Shown here: positions 27,378 through 36,047 of the stretch, piece by piece
How the letters are laid out: each line of letters starts with the position of its first letter
Position numbering within the stretch: position 1 is the stretch's first letter
Assembly: GCA_039030915.1 (NCBI GenBank)
Contig: JBCCDG010000001.1
Location: 45,194 to 109,193, forward strand
Direction: 5' to 3'
Length of the DNA: 64,000 bases
Source: Thermohalobaculum sp039030915
GTDB lineage: Bacteria; Pseudomonadota; Alphaproteobacteria; Rhodobacterales; Rhodobacteraceae
Position numbers and translations under genes: made by a program
Notes under the pieces: generated by a model
Told to the model about the DNA's origin: nothing
The model's database searches: none
The model's input: the letters and a program-made list of their open reading frames with translations, nothing else

Positions 27378-28268
27378 TCACCAGCGCCCGCTGAGCGTGC
27401 GCCAGAGATAGGCCGCGGCGCGTCCGGAGTGCCCCCTCTCAACAACCCGAGCCGGCAGGGGGTGCCCACCGCCGGGCAGGCCGTCCGCCGCGGCGCGAAG
27501 GTCGCGTTCCGCGCGCCAGAGCGGCAGGAAGGCGGGCGCCGCCGCCCGGCCAAGTGCGCCGCGATACTGCCGCAGCTTGCGAAGCGCCGCGCGCCCCTCG
27601 GCCGAGAGGCGGGCAATCACGGCCGCCGTCTCGGGCGTCACGTCGCCGCGGGCGAGCCGACCCTGCGCTTCGCCCTCTATCTCCGGCAACAGCGCCCTGC
27701 CCTCACCGGCCAACGCCACCGCGTTCCGGATCGCAAAGGCCCGCGCCGCCGCCGCGCCAGCTGCCGCTGCCGCATCCGAAGCGCCCGGCGTGTCGCGAAG
27801 ACCCAGCACATGGAGAACCAAGCGATGCCAGGCGCCGAAGCGCGCATCGGCCCAGATCTCGAAGCCGGCATCGTCCAGCGGGGTCTGAAGCTCGCAGTCG
27901 CGCCCGTCGATCAGCCTCCGTGTCTCCGCGACCCCGCCGTCCCCCAGCGGTCCGGTCAGGAGATCGTGGAGAGGCTCCACCACCTGATGAGCCGCCGGCG
28001 CCTTGCCGGCCGCCGCCGCTTCGACCCGGTCCCGCCAGAACTGGAGGCGCATGGCGGCCAGCATCGGCCCCTCGGCCACGCCGCCCGCCTTCGCCGTCGC
28101 ACGACTGAGCTCGATGTCGAAGGCCGTGAGAACCATCAGCCGCTCGCGCGCGGGCTCCGGTGCGAAGAGGGCCGCGTGGAAGTGGTCGGGGTCGAGGCGG
28201 CGGACGAGATCGGCAGGGGCGCTCAGCGCGACGCCGCCAGGGTCGCCACGCGGAATGTCCCCGCTCAC
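27378..28268 (-). CDS. Squalene/phytoene synthase-family protein (NDUFAF6-like)
   Basis: A 296-residue all-helical protein related to squalene/phytoene synthases, with FDIELSRATAKA and MRLQFWRDRVEA in the usual places and RAFAIRNAVALAG later. The Asp-rich DXXXD motifs that bind prenyl diphosphate are not complete, so a non-catalytic role like that of NDUFAF6, a complex I assembly factor, is possible. It overlaps cimA by 4 bp and is the last gene of the cysS-cimA unit. No carotenoid genes are nearby. Confidence 0.78.
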   Translation of the reverse strand: MSGDIPRGDPGGVALSAPADLVRRLDPDHFHAALFAPEPARERLMVLTAFDIELSRATAKAGGVAEGPMLAAMRLQFWRDRVEAAAAGKAPAAHQVVEPLHDLLTGPLGDGGVAETRRLIDGRDCELQTPLDDAGFEIWADARFGAWHRLVLHVLGLRDTPGASDAAAAAGAAAARAFAIRNAVALAGEGRALLPEIEGEAQGRLARGDVTPETAAVIARLSAEGRAALRKLRQYRGALGRAAAPAFLPLWRAERDLRAAADGLPGGGHPLPARVVERGHSGRAAAYLWRTLSGRW

Positions 28269-30013
28269 GCGCCTTCCGTCCGCCCGAGCCTCAGGCCGGC
28301 GACCCGCCCACGCTCGTCGCCGGGCGCGAAGATGGCGGCCCGACCGTCGCTCCCGCCTGCTCCGCCGGGCGAAGCGGCCTGTGCGGCGGCACCCGCCCGC
28401 AGCAGCCGATAGATGATCGCGTCCTCCAGGGCCTGAAACGACGCGTCCACGATATTTGCCGAGACGCCGACGCTCGACCAGACCTCCCCCGTCGCATCCG
28501 TCGCATCGAGCAGCACGCGCGTCACCGCCTCGGTGCCCGCCCCGATGATGCGTACGCGGAAATCCACGAGCCGCATGTCGTCGATAAAGCGCTGGTAGCG
28601 ACCGAGATCCTTCGACAGCGCAAGGGCCAGCGCGTTGACCGGCCCCTGATCCGCCTGGCTCTCCGGGTCCATCGAGGTCGCGACCGACATCATCGACTGA
28701 CCGTCCACCGTGACCTCCACCACCGCCTCGGAAAGCGAAATGCGCTCGCCCAGCGCGTTGAACCGGCGCTCCACGATCACACGGTACCGGTTGATCTCGA
28801 AAAAGGCCGGCAGCTGGCCCAGCATCCGCCGCGCCAGGATCTCGAAGCTCGCGCCCGCGCTGTCATAGGCATAGCCCCGGTCTTCCCTATCCTTCACCTC
28901 GGACAGGAGCGCCGGCAGCCGCGCATCCTTGGCATCCACCTCCATTCCCGCCTCCCGCAGACGGCTGATGAGGTTGGCCCGCCCCGCCTGGTTCGACATC
29001 GGGATGACACGGGCGTTCCCCACCGCCTCGGGCGCCACATGCTCATAGGTCGTCGGGTCCTTCACGATGGCCGAGGCGTGGAGCCCCGCCTTATGCGTGA
29101 AGGCCGCGGAGCCGATATAGGGCGCGTGCCGGTTCGGTTGGCGGTTGAGGATGTCGTCGAGCATGGCGGAGACGCGGCGAAGCTCCTTAAGCGCCTCCGC
29201 CTTCACGCCCGTCTCGAACCGGCTGGCATAGGGTTCCTTCAGGAGGAGCGTCGGGATGATCGAGCAGAGATTGGCGTTGCCGCAGCGCTCCCCCAACCCG
29301 TTGAGCGTGCCCTGGATCTGTCGCGCGCCGGCCTCGACGGCCGCCAGCGTGCCCGCGACCGCCGTCTCCATATCGTTATGCGTGTGGATGCCTGTGTGCT
29401 CGCGGCCGAAGCGTTCGGCCACCGCCGCCGTCGCCGCCGCGATCTGGCCGGGCAGCGTGCCGCCATTGGTGTCGCAGAGCACGACCCAGCGGGCTCCGCC
29501 CTCGAGTGCGGCTTCGAGGCAGGCGAGGCTGTAGGCGGGGTTCGCGGCATAGCCGTCGAAGAAATGCTCGGCATCGAAGAGCGGCTCGCGGCCGAGTGCC
29601 CTCAGATGCGCCATCGAGTCACGGATCGCCTCGAGGTTTTCCTCGAGCGTGACGCCGAGCGCCCGCTCCACGTGGAAATCGTGCGCCTTGCCTACGAGGC
29701 ACACGGCCTGCGTCCGCGCGTTCGTGACCGCGGCCAGCGTGTCGTCATTGGCCGCCGAGCGTCCGACCCGCTTCGTCATGCCGAAGGCCGTGAACGTGGC
29801 GCGCTTCAGGGACGGCGGCCGGTCGAAGAACTCGCTATCCGTTGGGTTCGCCCCCGGCCAACCCCCCTCGACATAGTCGATCCCCAACGCATCTAGCGCC
29901 GCCGCGATCCGCCCCTTGTCCGCCGCCGAGAAGTCGACGCCCTGCGTCTGCTGCCCGTCCCGAAGCGTGGTGTCGAAGAGCCAGAGCCGCTCCCGCGTGC
30001 CGTCGGTCGTCAT
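28265..30013 (-). CDS. cimA: Citramalate synthase
   Basis: CimA condenses pyruvate with acetyl-CoA to citramalate, a threonine-independent entry into isoleucine synthesis. The 582-residue protein has the DRE-TIM motif FDTTLRDGQQTQG, metal-binding HTHND, GLGERCGNANL, and a C-terminal LeuA-type allosteric domain (about residues 400-540). The last 35 residues are Gly/Ala-rich and not conserved in type. It overlaps cysS and the following gene by 4 bp each, so the three are translationally coupled. Confidence 0.94.
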   Translation of the reverse strand: MTTDGTRERLWLFDTTLRDGQQTQGVDFSAADKGRIAAALDALGIDYVEGGWPGANPTDSEFFDRPPSLKRATFTAFGMTKRVGRSAANDDTLAAVTNARTQAVCLVGKAHDFHVERALGVTLEENLEAIRDSMAHLRALGREPLFDAEHFFDGYAANPAYSLACLEAALEGGARWVVLCDTNGGTLPGQIAAATAAVAERFGREHTGIHTHNDMETAVAGTLAAVEAGARQIQGTLNGLGERCGNANLCSIIPTLLLKEPYASRFETGVKAEALKELRRVSAMLDDILNRQPNRHAPYIGSAAFTHKAGLHASAIVKDPTTYEHVAPEAVGNARVIPMSNQAGRANLISRLREAGMEVDAKDARLPALLSEVKDREDRGYAYDSAGASFEILARRMLGQLPAFFEINRYRVIVERRFNALGERISLSEAVVEVTVDGQSMMSVATSMDPESQADQGPVNALALALSKDLGRYQRFIDDMRLVDFRVRIIGAGTEAVTRVLLDATDATGEVWSSVGVSANIVDASFQALEDAIIYRLLRAGAAAQAASPGGAGGSDGRAAIFAPGDERGRVAGLRLGRTEGA

Positions 30014-31518
30014 GTCGTCGATTCCCTCAACTTGGCTGGGTCGAAGCCCGGCGCGAGGGTCCAGGTTGCGCCCTCAGGGGTATCCGTCACCTCGACGCCG
30101 GCAGCGGCGAGGCCTTCGCGGATCGCATCCGCCCGCGTGAAATCCTTCGCCTTCCGCGCACCCGCCCGATCAGCCAACAGGGCATCGATACGCTCCGAAA
30201 CGAGTGCGTCGAGCAGAAGCTTCTCCGCCTCCGCAATACTTTGAATACTCTCCGCGCCTTCGAGCTGATCAAAGCCCAGGAGCCAGAGCCCAGAGCAGAA
30301 CATTTCGGCAGCTTCAGTGATAAACCGCTCCTCTAGGCGGTTGTCGAGAAGTCGCTGAGCCATGACGTCAATACCGCGGAGGGCATTCCATGTGTTCAGG
30401 TTGTTTGCAAGCTGCGGCAGCACTGCTTGAGATGTCTTCGCCTCGCGGTTCTCGATAACGTCATAGCCCAAGTGACGAGCAGCATCGAGTGCACGCCTCC
30501 ACCGTGAAATCACCTTGCTCGCCTCATCGACGGCATGAGCAGTCCAGTCGAGTGGCTGTTTGTAGTGTGTCTTCAGCAGAACGTAGCGGATGACTTCGCC
30601 GGGGATGCCTTTCGCGCGGAGGTCGGCGACGGTGATGAAGTTGCCGAGGGATTTCGACATCTTCTCGCCTTCGACCATTAGGTAGCCGTTGTGCATCCAG
30701 ATATCGGCCATGTCGTCCACGCCGTGCGCGGCGCAGGACTGGGCGCGTTCGTTCTCGTGATGGGGGAAGACGAGGTCGATGCCGCCGCCGTGGATTTGGA
30801 AGCGGTCCCCGAAGATCGGGCCCAGGATCGCCTTCGCCATGGCCGAGCATTCGATATGCCAGCCGGGGCGGCCGCGGCCCCAGGGGCTCTCCCAGCCCGG
30901 CTGATCGTCGGAGGACGGCTTCCAGAGCACGAAGTCCATCGGATTGCGCTTGTAGGGGGCGACATCGACCCGCGCGCCCGCCAGAAGCTCGTCCGTCGAG
31001 CGGCGGGAGAGGCTACCGTAGCCCTCCCAGCTCTCGACTGCGAAGAGCACATGACCCTCCGCCTCATAGGCATGGCCCTTCGCGATCAGCGTCTCGATGA
31101 GGCGCACCATGTCCGCCGGCTTGTCCGGCGCGTTCACATAGGCGGTGGCGCGCGGCATGTGCGTGGGCGCGAGGCAGCCGAGGGCGGCCATGTCGTCGAG
31201 ATACCACTGCGTCGTCTCGGCCGTGATGCGCGTGACGGCGTCCATCACGCTCTCGCGGGGCGCGCGCGTTTCGGCAGCCCGCGCGTTTATCTTGTCGTCC
31301 ACATCCGTGAAGTTGCGCACATAGGTGACATTGTCGGCCCCGTGCACGTGGCGGAGGAGGCGGAAGAGCACGTCGAAGACCACCGCAGGGCGCGCGTTGC
31401 CAATATGGGCACGGTCATAGACCGTCGGCCCGCAGACATAGAGCCCCACCTTGCCGTCCCGCGGGACGACCGGCTGCTCCTCCCGGTCGCGGGTGTTCCA
31501 GAGGCGGATTTCCGTCAT
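30010..31518 (-). CDS. cysS: Cysteinyl-tRNA synthetase
   Basis: CysS charges tRNA-Cys. The 502-residue protein has HIGN (38-41), KMSKS (286-290) and zinc ligands Cys29 (CGPTVYDRAHIG), Cys224 and the His/Glu of FPHHENE. The C-terminal anticodon-binding half is complete. The stretch from about 30240 to 30720 has lower GC (about 55 percent by hand count, against about 65 or more around it) and more A/T-ending codons, so part of the gene may be a recombined segment. It heads a coupled operon with cimA. Confidence 0.96.
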   Translation of the reverse strand: MTEIRLWNTRDREEQPVVPRDGKVGLYVCGPTVYDRAHIGNARPAVVFDVLFRLLRHVHGADNVTYVRNFTDVDDKINARAAETRAPRESVMDAVTRITAETTQWYLDDMAALGCLAPTHMPRATAYVNAPDKPADMVRLIETLIAKGHAYEAEGHVLFAVESWEGYGSLSRRSTDELLAGARVDVAPYKRNPMDFVLWKPSSDDQPGWESPWGRGRPGWHIECSAMAKAILGPIFGDRFQIHGGGIDLVFPHHENERAQSCAAHGVDDMADIWMHNGYLMVEGEKMSKSLGNFITVADLRAKGIPGEVIRYVLLKTHYKQPLDWTAHAVDEASKVISRWRRALDAARHLGYDVIENREAKTSQAVLPQLANNLNTWNALRGIDVMAQRLLDNRLEERFITEAAEMFCSGLWLLGFDQLEGAESIQSIAEAEKLLLDALVSERIDALLADRAGARKAKDFTRADAIREGLAAAGVEVTDTPEGATWTLAPGFDPAKLRESTT

Positions 31519-31713
31519 GGCGCGCGCCTTTCGATGCGGTTTCCCGCAGCGGGCGTTGTCCAGACTTCATGGAGAGAACACGTATCCGCCGCGGGCTGAT
31601 GTCAGCCCGTAATGCAGATCCCGATGCAGATCGCGGCGGTGTTCATGGGCGCAGGCATGCCCGAAAGCGCGCGGCGATGCAAGCGCGGCGACCCTGCGAT
31701 GCGCCGCGCCGAC

Positions 31714-31751
31714 CGCCAGCGTCCCGGGTCACGACCCGGGACCTCCTGGCG
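31714..31751. repeat. Long inverted repeat, REP-like or terminator hairpin
   Basis: A perfect 10-bp stem GTCCCGGGTC/GACCCGGGAC with a 2-base centre (31721-31742) is extended by an outer 6-bp stem CGCCAG/CTGGCG. There is no T-run. It lies between the secreted small protein gene and cysS, both minus strand, where it could end transcription or be a dispersed palindromic element. Only one copy was noticed in this window. Confidence 0.5.
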
Positions 31752-31774
31752 CTCGCCGTGGCCCGCCACCCCGG

Positions 31775-32113
31775 TCAGCGGTCGAGCCGCATGTCGCGCA
31801 GTGTCCTGTCGATCATGCGGCAGGCGTCACGGTTGCGGTAGTTCTGCGCGAAAACGATCGCCTCGTTGCGGCCGATACAGTGGAAGAAGACCGCCCCCCT
31901 CTTGCGGAAGATGAGCGCACGGTCGGCGCCTGCGCGGTACCGGAAGTTCGCCCGCTCGGCCCGGTTCTGGAGCTTGCGCTCGCAGGGCGCGCCGCGATTG
32001 CCGAGAAAGACCTCCTTGCTGCAATAGGTGTCCGCATGCGCTGGCGTGACGCCAACGGGTGCGGTCGCGAGGATGCCGGCGGCGGCAGCAGCGGCGAGGA
32101 CAAAGGGCTTCAT
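31775..32113 (-). CDS. Secreted cysteine-containing small protein, 112 aa
   Basis: ATG 32113 with GGGAGA upstream gives a signal peptide (MKPFVLAAAAAAGILATAPV, cleaved near AHA-DT). The mature protein of about 85 residues is basic and contains four Cys: two near CSKEVFLGNRGAPC, one in FFHCIGRN and one in RDACRMID. Disulfides in the periplasm are likely. I do not recognise a family. It is downstream of gltX on the same strand. Confidence 0.65.
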   Translation of the reverse strand: MKPFVLAAAAAAGILATAPVGVTPAHADTYCSKEVFLGNRGAPCERKLQNRAERANFRYRAGADRALIFRKRGAVFFHCIGRNEAIVFAQNYRNRDACRMIDRTLRDMRLDR

Positions 32114-32212
32114 GGCGTGATCTCCCGTGTTTCTGCTCGATGGGAGTAGCACGCAGCGGCGCGGCATTCCGTCGCTCGGAGCCGGCCCCGACGCGAGGAT
32201 GCACGCCCGCCG

Positions 32213-33544
32213 TCAGCCCGCTTCGACCCTTGGCAGCTGCCGGAGATGGGGGAGGAGGAGCGCCATGTCGGGCCCCTTCTCGGCGCCCGTGAGCGCGCGG
32301 CGGAGCGGCAGGAAGAGTGCGCGGCCCTTGCGCCCGGTTCGCTCCTTGAGTGTCGCGGTCCACTTTCCCCAGGTCTCGGTGCCGAAAGGGCGCGGCGGCA
32401 GCAGCGTGAGCGCCTCGGCCACATAGTCGCGATCCTCAGGCGCGATCGCGGGCTCCACCCCCTCCCGGCAAAGCGTCCACCAGGGCTGCGCATCCTCGAA
32501 ACGGTCGAGATTGGGACCGATGGCAGCCCAGAAGGCGGGCGCCTCCTCCTTCGGTACGCCAAGGCCGGCGAGCCGCGGGGCCACGGCCTCGTAGGGCAGC
32601 GCGCGCAGGGTCTTGGCGGAGTGCAACGCCAGCTCCGCCTCGTCGAACTTGGTGGGGGCGCGACCGAAGGCGGCGAGATCGAAGCCCGCGATCACGTCCT
32701 CAAGCCGGGTGACGACCTCGACCGGTGCCGCACTGCCGAGACGGGCGAGGAAGCCTACGATCGCGAGAGGCTCGACCCCCGCATCCCTGAGCTCGCCGAT
32801 GGCCAGGGAGCCGAGGCGCTTGGAGAGCCCCTCCCCGCCAGGGCCAGTCAGCAGCGAATGATGCGCGAAGGCCGGCGCCTCCAGCCCCAGCGCACGGAAG
32901 ATCTGGAGCTGCGCGCCTGTATTGGTCACATGGTCCGCGCCGCGCACCACATGGGTGACGCCCAGATCCGCGTCATCGACGACCGAAGCGAGCGTATAGA
33001 GAAGCTGCCCGTCCGCGCGGAAAAGCACCGGATCCGAGAGGGACGCGCAGTCCACCCGCTCATGCCCGCGGATGAGATCGTCCCAGCCCTCTTCCTGCCG
33101 GTCGAGAAGAAAACGGCGGACCGGGCGGCGCCCCTCGGCCCTCAGTGCAGCCTTCTCACCCTCGGAGAACTTGAGGGCCGAGCGGTCGTATATCGGCGGC
33201 AGCCCGCGCATCGCCAGCGTCTTGCGGCGAAGTTCGAGCTCCTCCGGCGTCTCGAAGGCTTCATAGAGTCGGCCCGCGAGCGTGAGTCGTTCGGCGGCTG
33301 CATTATACAGATCGCGCCGCTCCGACTGGCGATACTCCGCATCCCAGCCGAGACCCAGCCAGTCGAGATCGCGCCGGATGGCATCGGCGAAGGCGGTGGT
33401 CGACCGCTCGGCATCCGTGTCGTCGAGCCTCAGGATGAAGCGCCCGCCCGCAGCCCGGGCCGTCAGCCAGTTGAGGACGGCGCTGCGGATGTTGCCTACA
33501 TGAAGCCGCCCCGTCGGCGAGGGCGCGAAGCGCGTGACGGTCAT
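32213..33544 (-). CDS. gltX: Glutamate-tRNA ligase
   Basis: GltX charges tRNA-Glu. The 443-residue protein begins MTVTRFAPSPTGRLHVGNIR (HIGH motif as HVGN) and has the second signature as EGLSKRLGS, a form common in alphaproteobacterial GluRS. A C-terminal anticodon-binding helical domain is present. The open frame runs 95 codons further upstream, but that part lies within the preceding gene; ATG 33544 overlaps its stop codon (ATGA). Many relatives have two gltX copies; which copy this is cannot be told from the window. Confidence 0.93.
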   Translation of the reverse strand: MTVTRFAPSPTGRLHVGNIRSAVLNWLTARAAGGRFILRLDDTDAERSTTAFADAIRRDLDWLGLGWDAEYRQSERRDLYNAAAERLTLAGRLYEAFETPEELELRRKTLAMRGLPPIYDRSALKFSEGEKAALRAEGRRPVRRFLLDRQEEGWDDLIRGHERVDCASLSDPVLFRADGQLLYTLASVVDDADLGVTHVVRGADHVTNTGAQLQIFRALGLEAPAFAHHSLLTGPGGEGLSKRLGSLAIGELRDAGVEPLAIVGFLARLGSAAPVEVVTRLEDVIAGFDLAAFGRAPTKFDEAELALHSAKTLRALPYEAVAPRLAGLGVPKEEAPAFWAAIGPNLDRFEDAQPWWTLCREGVEPAIAPEDRDYVAEALTLLPPRPFGTETWGKWTATLKERTGRKGRALFLPLRRALTGAEKGPDMALLLPHLRQLPRVEAG

Positions 33545-34134
33545 CGCCGCCGCTCCGCCTCCATCCGGTCTGTAAGGTCGAGATCGGGCCGGAAGCGGCG
33601 CGCCGCATCGCGGACCTCCTCGAACGGCAAGGGGCAGAACCAGTGCGTCAGCAGCACATCGGCCGCCATGCTGATCCGATTGAGACGGAACTCCCGTCGC
33701 TGCGTCTCGCTGAAGCGTCCGGCCGTGCGCGCCCCTGGCGTGAGGCGCACGCCAAAGGCCTCGCTCGCGAGCCCCGGCACATATTTCACGCCGCGCACCA
33801 CCAGCCCGTAGCCCTCGATCTCGTCCCACGGGATCTTCACGAAGCCGAACCCGCCCGTCGGCATACCCATCCCCGCCTCATCCACCGTGAAAACCGGCTT
33901 GGAGCGGAAGGCGAGCGCAAGCGCGAAGGTCACGAAATAGGCGACGAAGGCGAGGCCGAATATGATCGCGGACCACTTGATCGCGGGCTCAGCCCAGCGG
34001 AACCAATCCACGCCCGCGAGCGCGATGACCACGAATGCCCCGAGCATCGACAGCACCGCCGCCTTCGGCCGTGAGGCCTTGACGACAAAGGCATCCTCGC
34101 CGGCGCCGCCCTCTTTCACCGTCTCACTCTCCAT
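33541..34134 (-). CDS. Two-span membrane protein with PH-like domain
   Basis: A 197-residue protein with two hydrophobic segments (AAVLSMLGAFVVIALAG and SAIIFGLAFVAYFVTFALAL) followed by a beta-rich soluble region (FTVDEAGMGMPTGGFGFVKI, IPWDEIEGYGLVVRGVKYV) that resembles PH-like membrane-protein domains. The function is unknown. Its stop overlaps the gltX start by 4 bp, so it is translationally coupled to gltX. Confidence 0.7.
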   Translation of the reverse strand: MESETVKEGGAGEDAFVVKASRPKAAVLSMLGAFVVIALAGVDWFRWAEPAIKWSAIIFGLAFVAYFVTFALALAFRSKPVFTVDEAGMGMPTGGFGFVKIPWDEIEGYGLVVRGVKYVPGLASEAFGVRLTPGARTAGRFSETQRREFRLNRISMAADVLLTHWFCPLPFEEVRDAARRFRPDLDLTDRMEAERRR

Positions 34135-34178
34135 GGGTCCCGTACGCGCTGTTCCGTCCGTCTTTCTGTGTGCCCGCC

Positions 34179-35843
34179 TCAGCCCCGATCACGCCAGCGG
34201 TTTACGATCGGGTAGCGGCGGTCAAGCCAGAAGGCCTTCTTCGTAAGCTTCGTGCCCGGTGCGGACTGGAAGCGCTTGTACTCAGATAGGTAGAGCAGAT
34301 GCTGGACATGCTCTACCGTCTCGCGTGGATGGCCTTCGGCGACCAGCTCCGCCACCGCCGCCTCGCGCTCGACCAGCCCCTCCAGAATCGCATCCAACAC
34401 GACATAGGGCGGCAGGCTGTCCTCGTCCTTCTGATCCTCACGCAGCTCCGCCGTCGGCGGCTTCTCGATGATGCGCGCGGGGATCACCTCGCCCGCAGGC
34501 GCCCTCATCCAGGGCTCATGCGTCGCGTTCCGCCAACGGGCGGCGGCAAAGACGCGCGTCTTGTAGAGGTCCTTGATCGGATTGTAGGCGCCGTTCATGT
34601 CGCCATAGATCGTGGCGTACCCGACCGCGATCTCCGACTTGTTGCCCGTGGTCAGCAAGAGCTCCCCGAATTTGTTCGAGAGCGCCATCAGATAGGTGCC
34701 GCGAAGCCGGCTCTGCAGGTTCTCCTCGGTCACATCCTCCTCGAGCCCTTCGAAGAGCGGTGCGAGACTGTCGGTCATGGCATCGACGCCCGGGCCGATC
34801 GGCAGCTCGTCCAGCCGGATGCCGAGCGCCTTCGCGCACGCGGCCGCATCCTCGAGCGAATGTTGCGAGGTGAAGCGCGAGGGCAGCATCACTCCGCGCA
34901 CGTTGTCAGGTCCCAGCGCATCGGCGGCGACCGTTGCCACCATGGCACTGTCGATTCCCCCCGAGAGGCCGAGCAGCACCTTCGAGAAACCAGATTTCGT
35001 CACATAGTCATGCGTCGCCGTGACCATCGCGCGGTAATCCAGCGCCGCCTCGTCCGGCAGGGGCGCCGCTTGACCCGCCACAATTCGCCATCCGTCATCC
35101 GTGAGCGCGAGCTCGATCAGGCGCGATGCTTCCTCGAAGAACGGCATCTGGAACGTCAGATGGCCGCCCGGGTTCACACCGAAGCTGCCGCCATCGAAGA
35201 CCTGATCGTCCTGTCCGCCGACGAGGTTGAGATAGACGAGAGGCAGCCCGGTCTCCACCCCGCGCGCGACGGCATGGCCCATGCGCACATCATACTTGCC
35301 CTGCTCGTAGGGCGAGCCGTTCGGCACGAGAAGCGCCTCCGCACCCGCTTCCGCCAGCCCCTCCGCGACATCCTCAAACCAGATATCCTCACAGATCGGA
35401 AAGCCGACGCGGCAGCCGTTTATGGCGACCGGGCCGGGCGCTCGCCCCTCGGCATAAAGGCGCTTTTCGTCGAAAACGCCGTAGTTTGGGCGGTGAAACT
35501 TGTGAAACTCGGCCCGGCTCCGCCCATCCTCGAGCAGATGATAGGCATTGAAGACCCCGACCTGCCCCGCCGCAGGGGCGCCGATCGCCAGCGCGGGGCC
35601 GTCCGAACAGGCCTGTGCCAGCCGCTCAAGCGCGCTCCGGCAGTCGCGCAGAAAGGCCGGTCGCACGGAAAGGTCGAGCACCTGATAGCCAGAGAGGAAC
35701 ATCTCGGGCAGCATCACGAGATCGGCGCCGGCGGCCTTGCCCTCCGACCACGCGGCCTCCGCCTTGGCAAGGTTACCCTCGATGTCGCCCGCCACCGGGT
35801 TGGCCTGCACCACGAAGACGCGCAGCCGATCGCTCTGGCCCAT
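34179..35843 (-). CDS. nadE: Glutamine-dependent NAD+ synthetase
   Basis: NadE makes NAD from nicotinate adenine dinucleotide, with ammonia from its own glutaminase domain. Nitrilase-type glutaminase triad: Glu47 (LPEMF), Lys115 (HKFHRPNYG), Cys151 (PICEDIWF). Synthetase domain: PP-loop LLGLSGGIDSAM and LTTGNKSEIAVGYATIYGD. The 554-residue length is normal. ATG 35843, with GGAGA upstream, is chosen over an in-frame ATG 29 codons earlier. It is divergent from the MORN gene. Confidence 0.96.
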   Translation of the reverse strand: MGQSDRLRVFVVQANPVAGDIEGNLAKAEAAWSEGKAAGADLVMLPEMFLSGYQVLDLSVRPAFLRDCRSALERLAQACSDGPALAIGAPAAGQVGVFNAYHLLEDGRSRAEFHKFHRPNYGVFDEKRLYAEGRAPGPVAINGCRVGFPICEDIWFEDVAEGLAEAGAEALLVPNGSPYEQGKYDVRMGHAVARGVETGLPLVYLNLVGGQDDQVFDGGSFGVNPGGHLTFQMPFFEEASRLIELALTDDGWRIVAGQAAPLPDEAALDYRAMVTATHDYVTKSGFSKVLLGLSGGIDSAMVATVAADALGPDNVRGVMLPSRFTSQHSLEDAAACAKALGIRLDELPIGPGVDAMTDSLAPLFEGLEEDVTEENLQSRLRGTYLMALSNKFGELLLTTGNKSEIAVGYATIYGDMNGAYNPIKDLYKTRVFAAARWRNATHEPWMRAPAGEVIPARIIEKPPTAELREDQKDEDSLPPYVVLDAILEGLVEREAAVAELVAEGHPRETVEHVQHLLYLSEYKRFQSAPGTKLTKKAFWLDRRYPIVNRWRDRG

Positions 35844-36047
35844 CTGCTCTCCTCGGCGCCGTCGCGGCCCCATCTCGCCCCACGGCCTCGCCCCGGAAAC
35901 CGGCTTAGGCGGGCCTCCTCTGCCCCGCAAGGCCGCAACCGGGTAAATGGGGCGTTGTCAGCCATAGTCCTGCCAAATAGATTGTTCAGAACCATGCGGG
36001 ATGGGCCGTCCGGTCGCGGCTCGAGGAACTGTTGAGGGAACCGGCAG

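Noticed and set aside
32820..32850. Missing first Lys of KMSKS in GltX
   Set aside because: The form EGLSKR is common in alphaproteobacterial GluRS.
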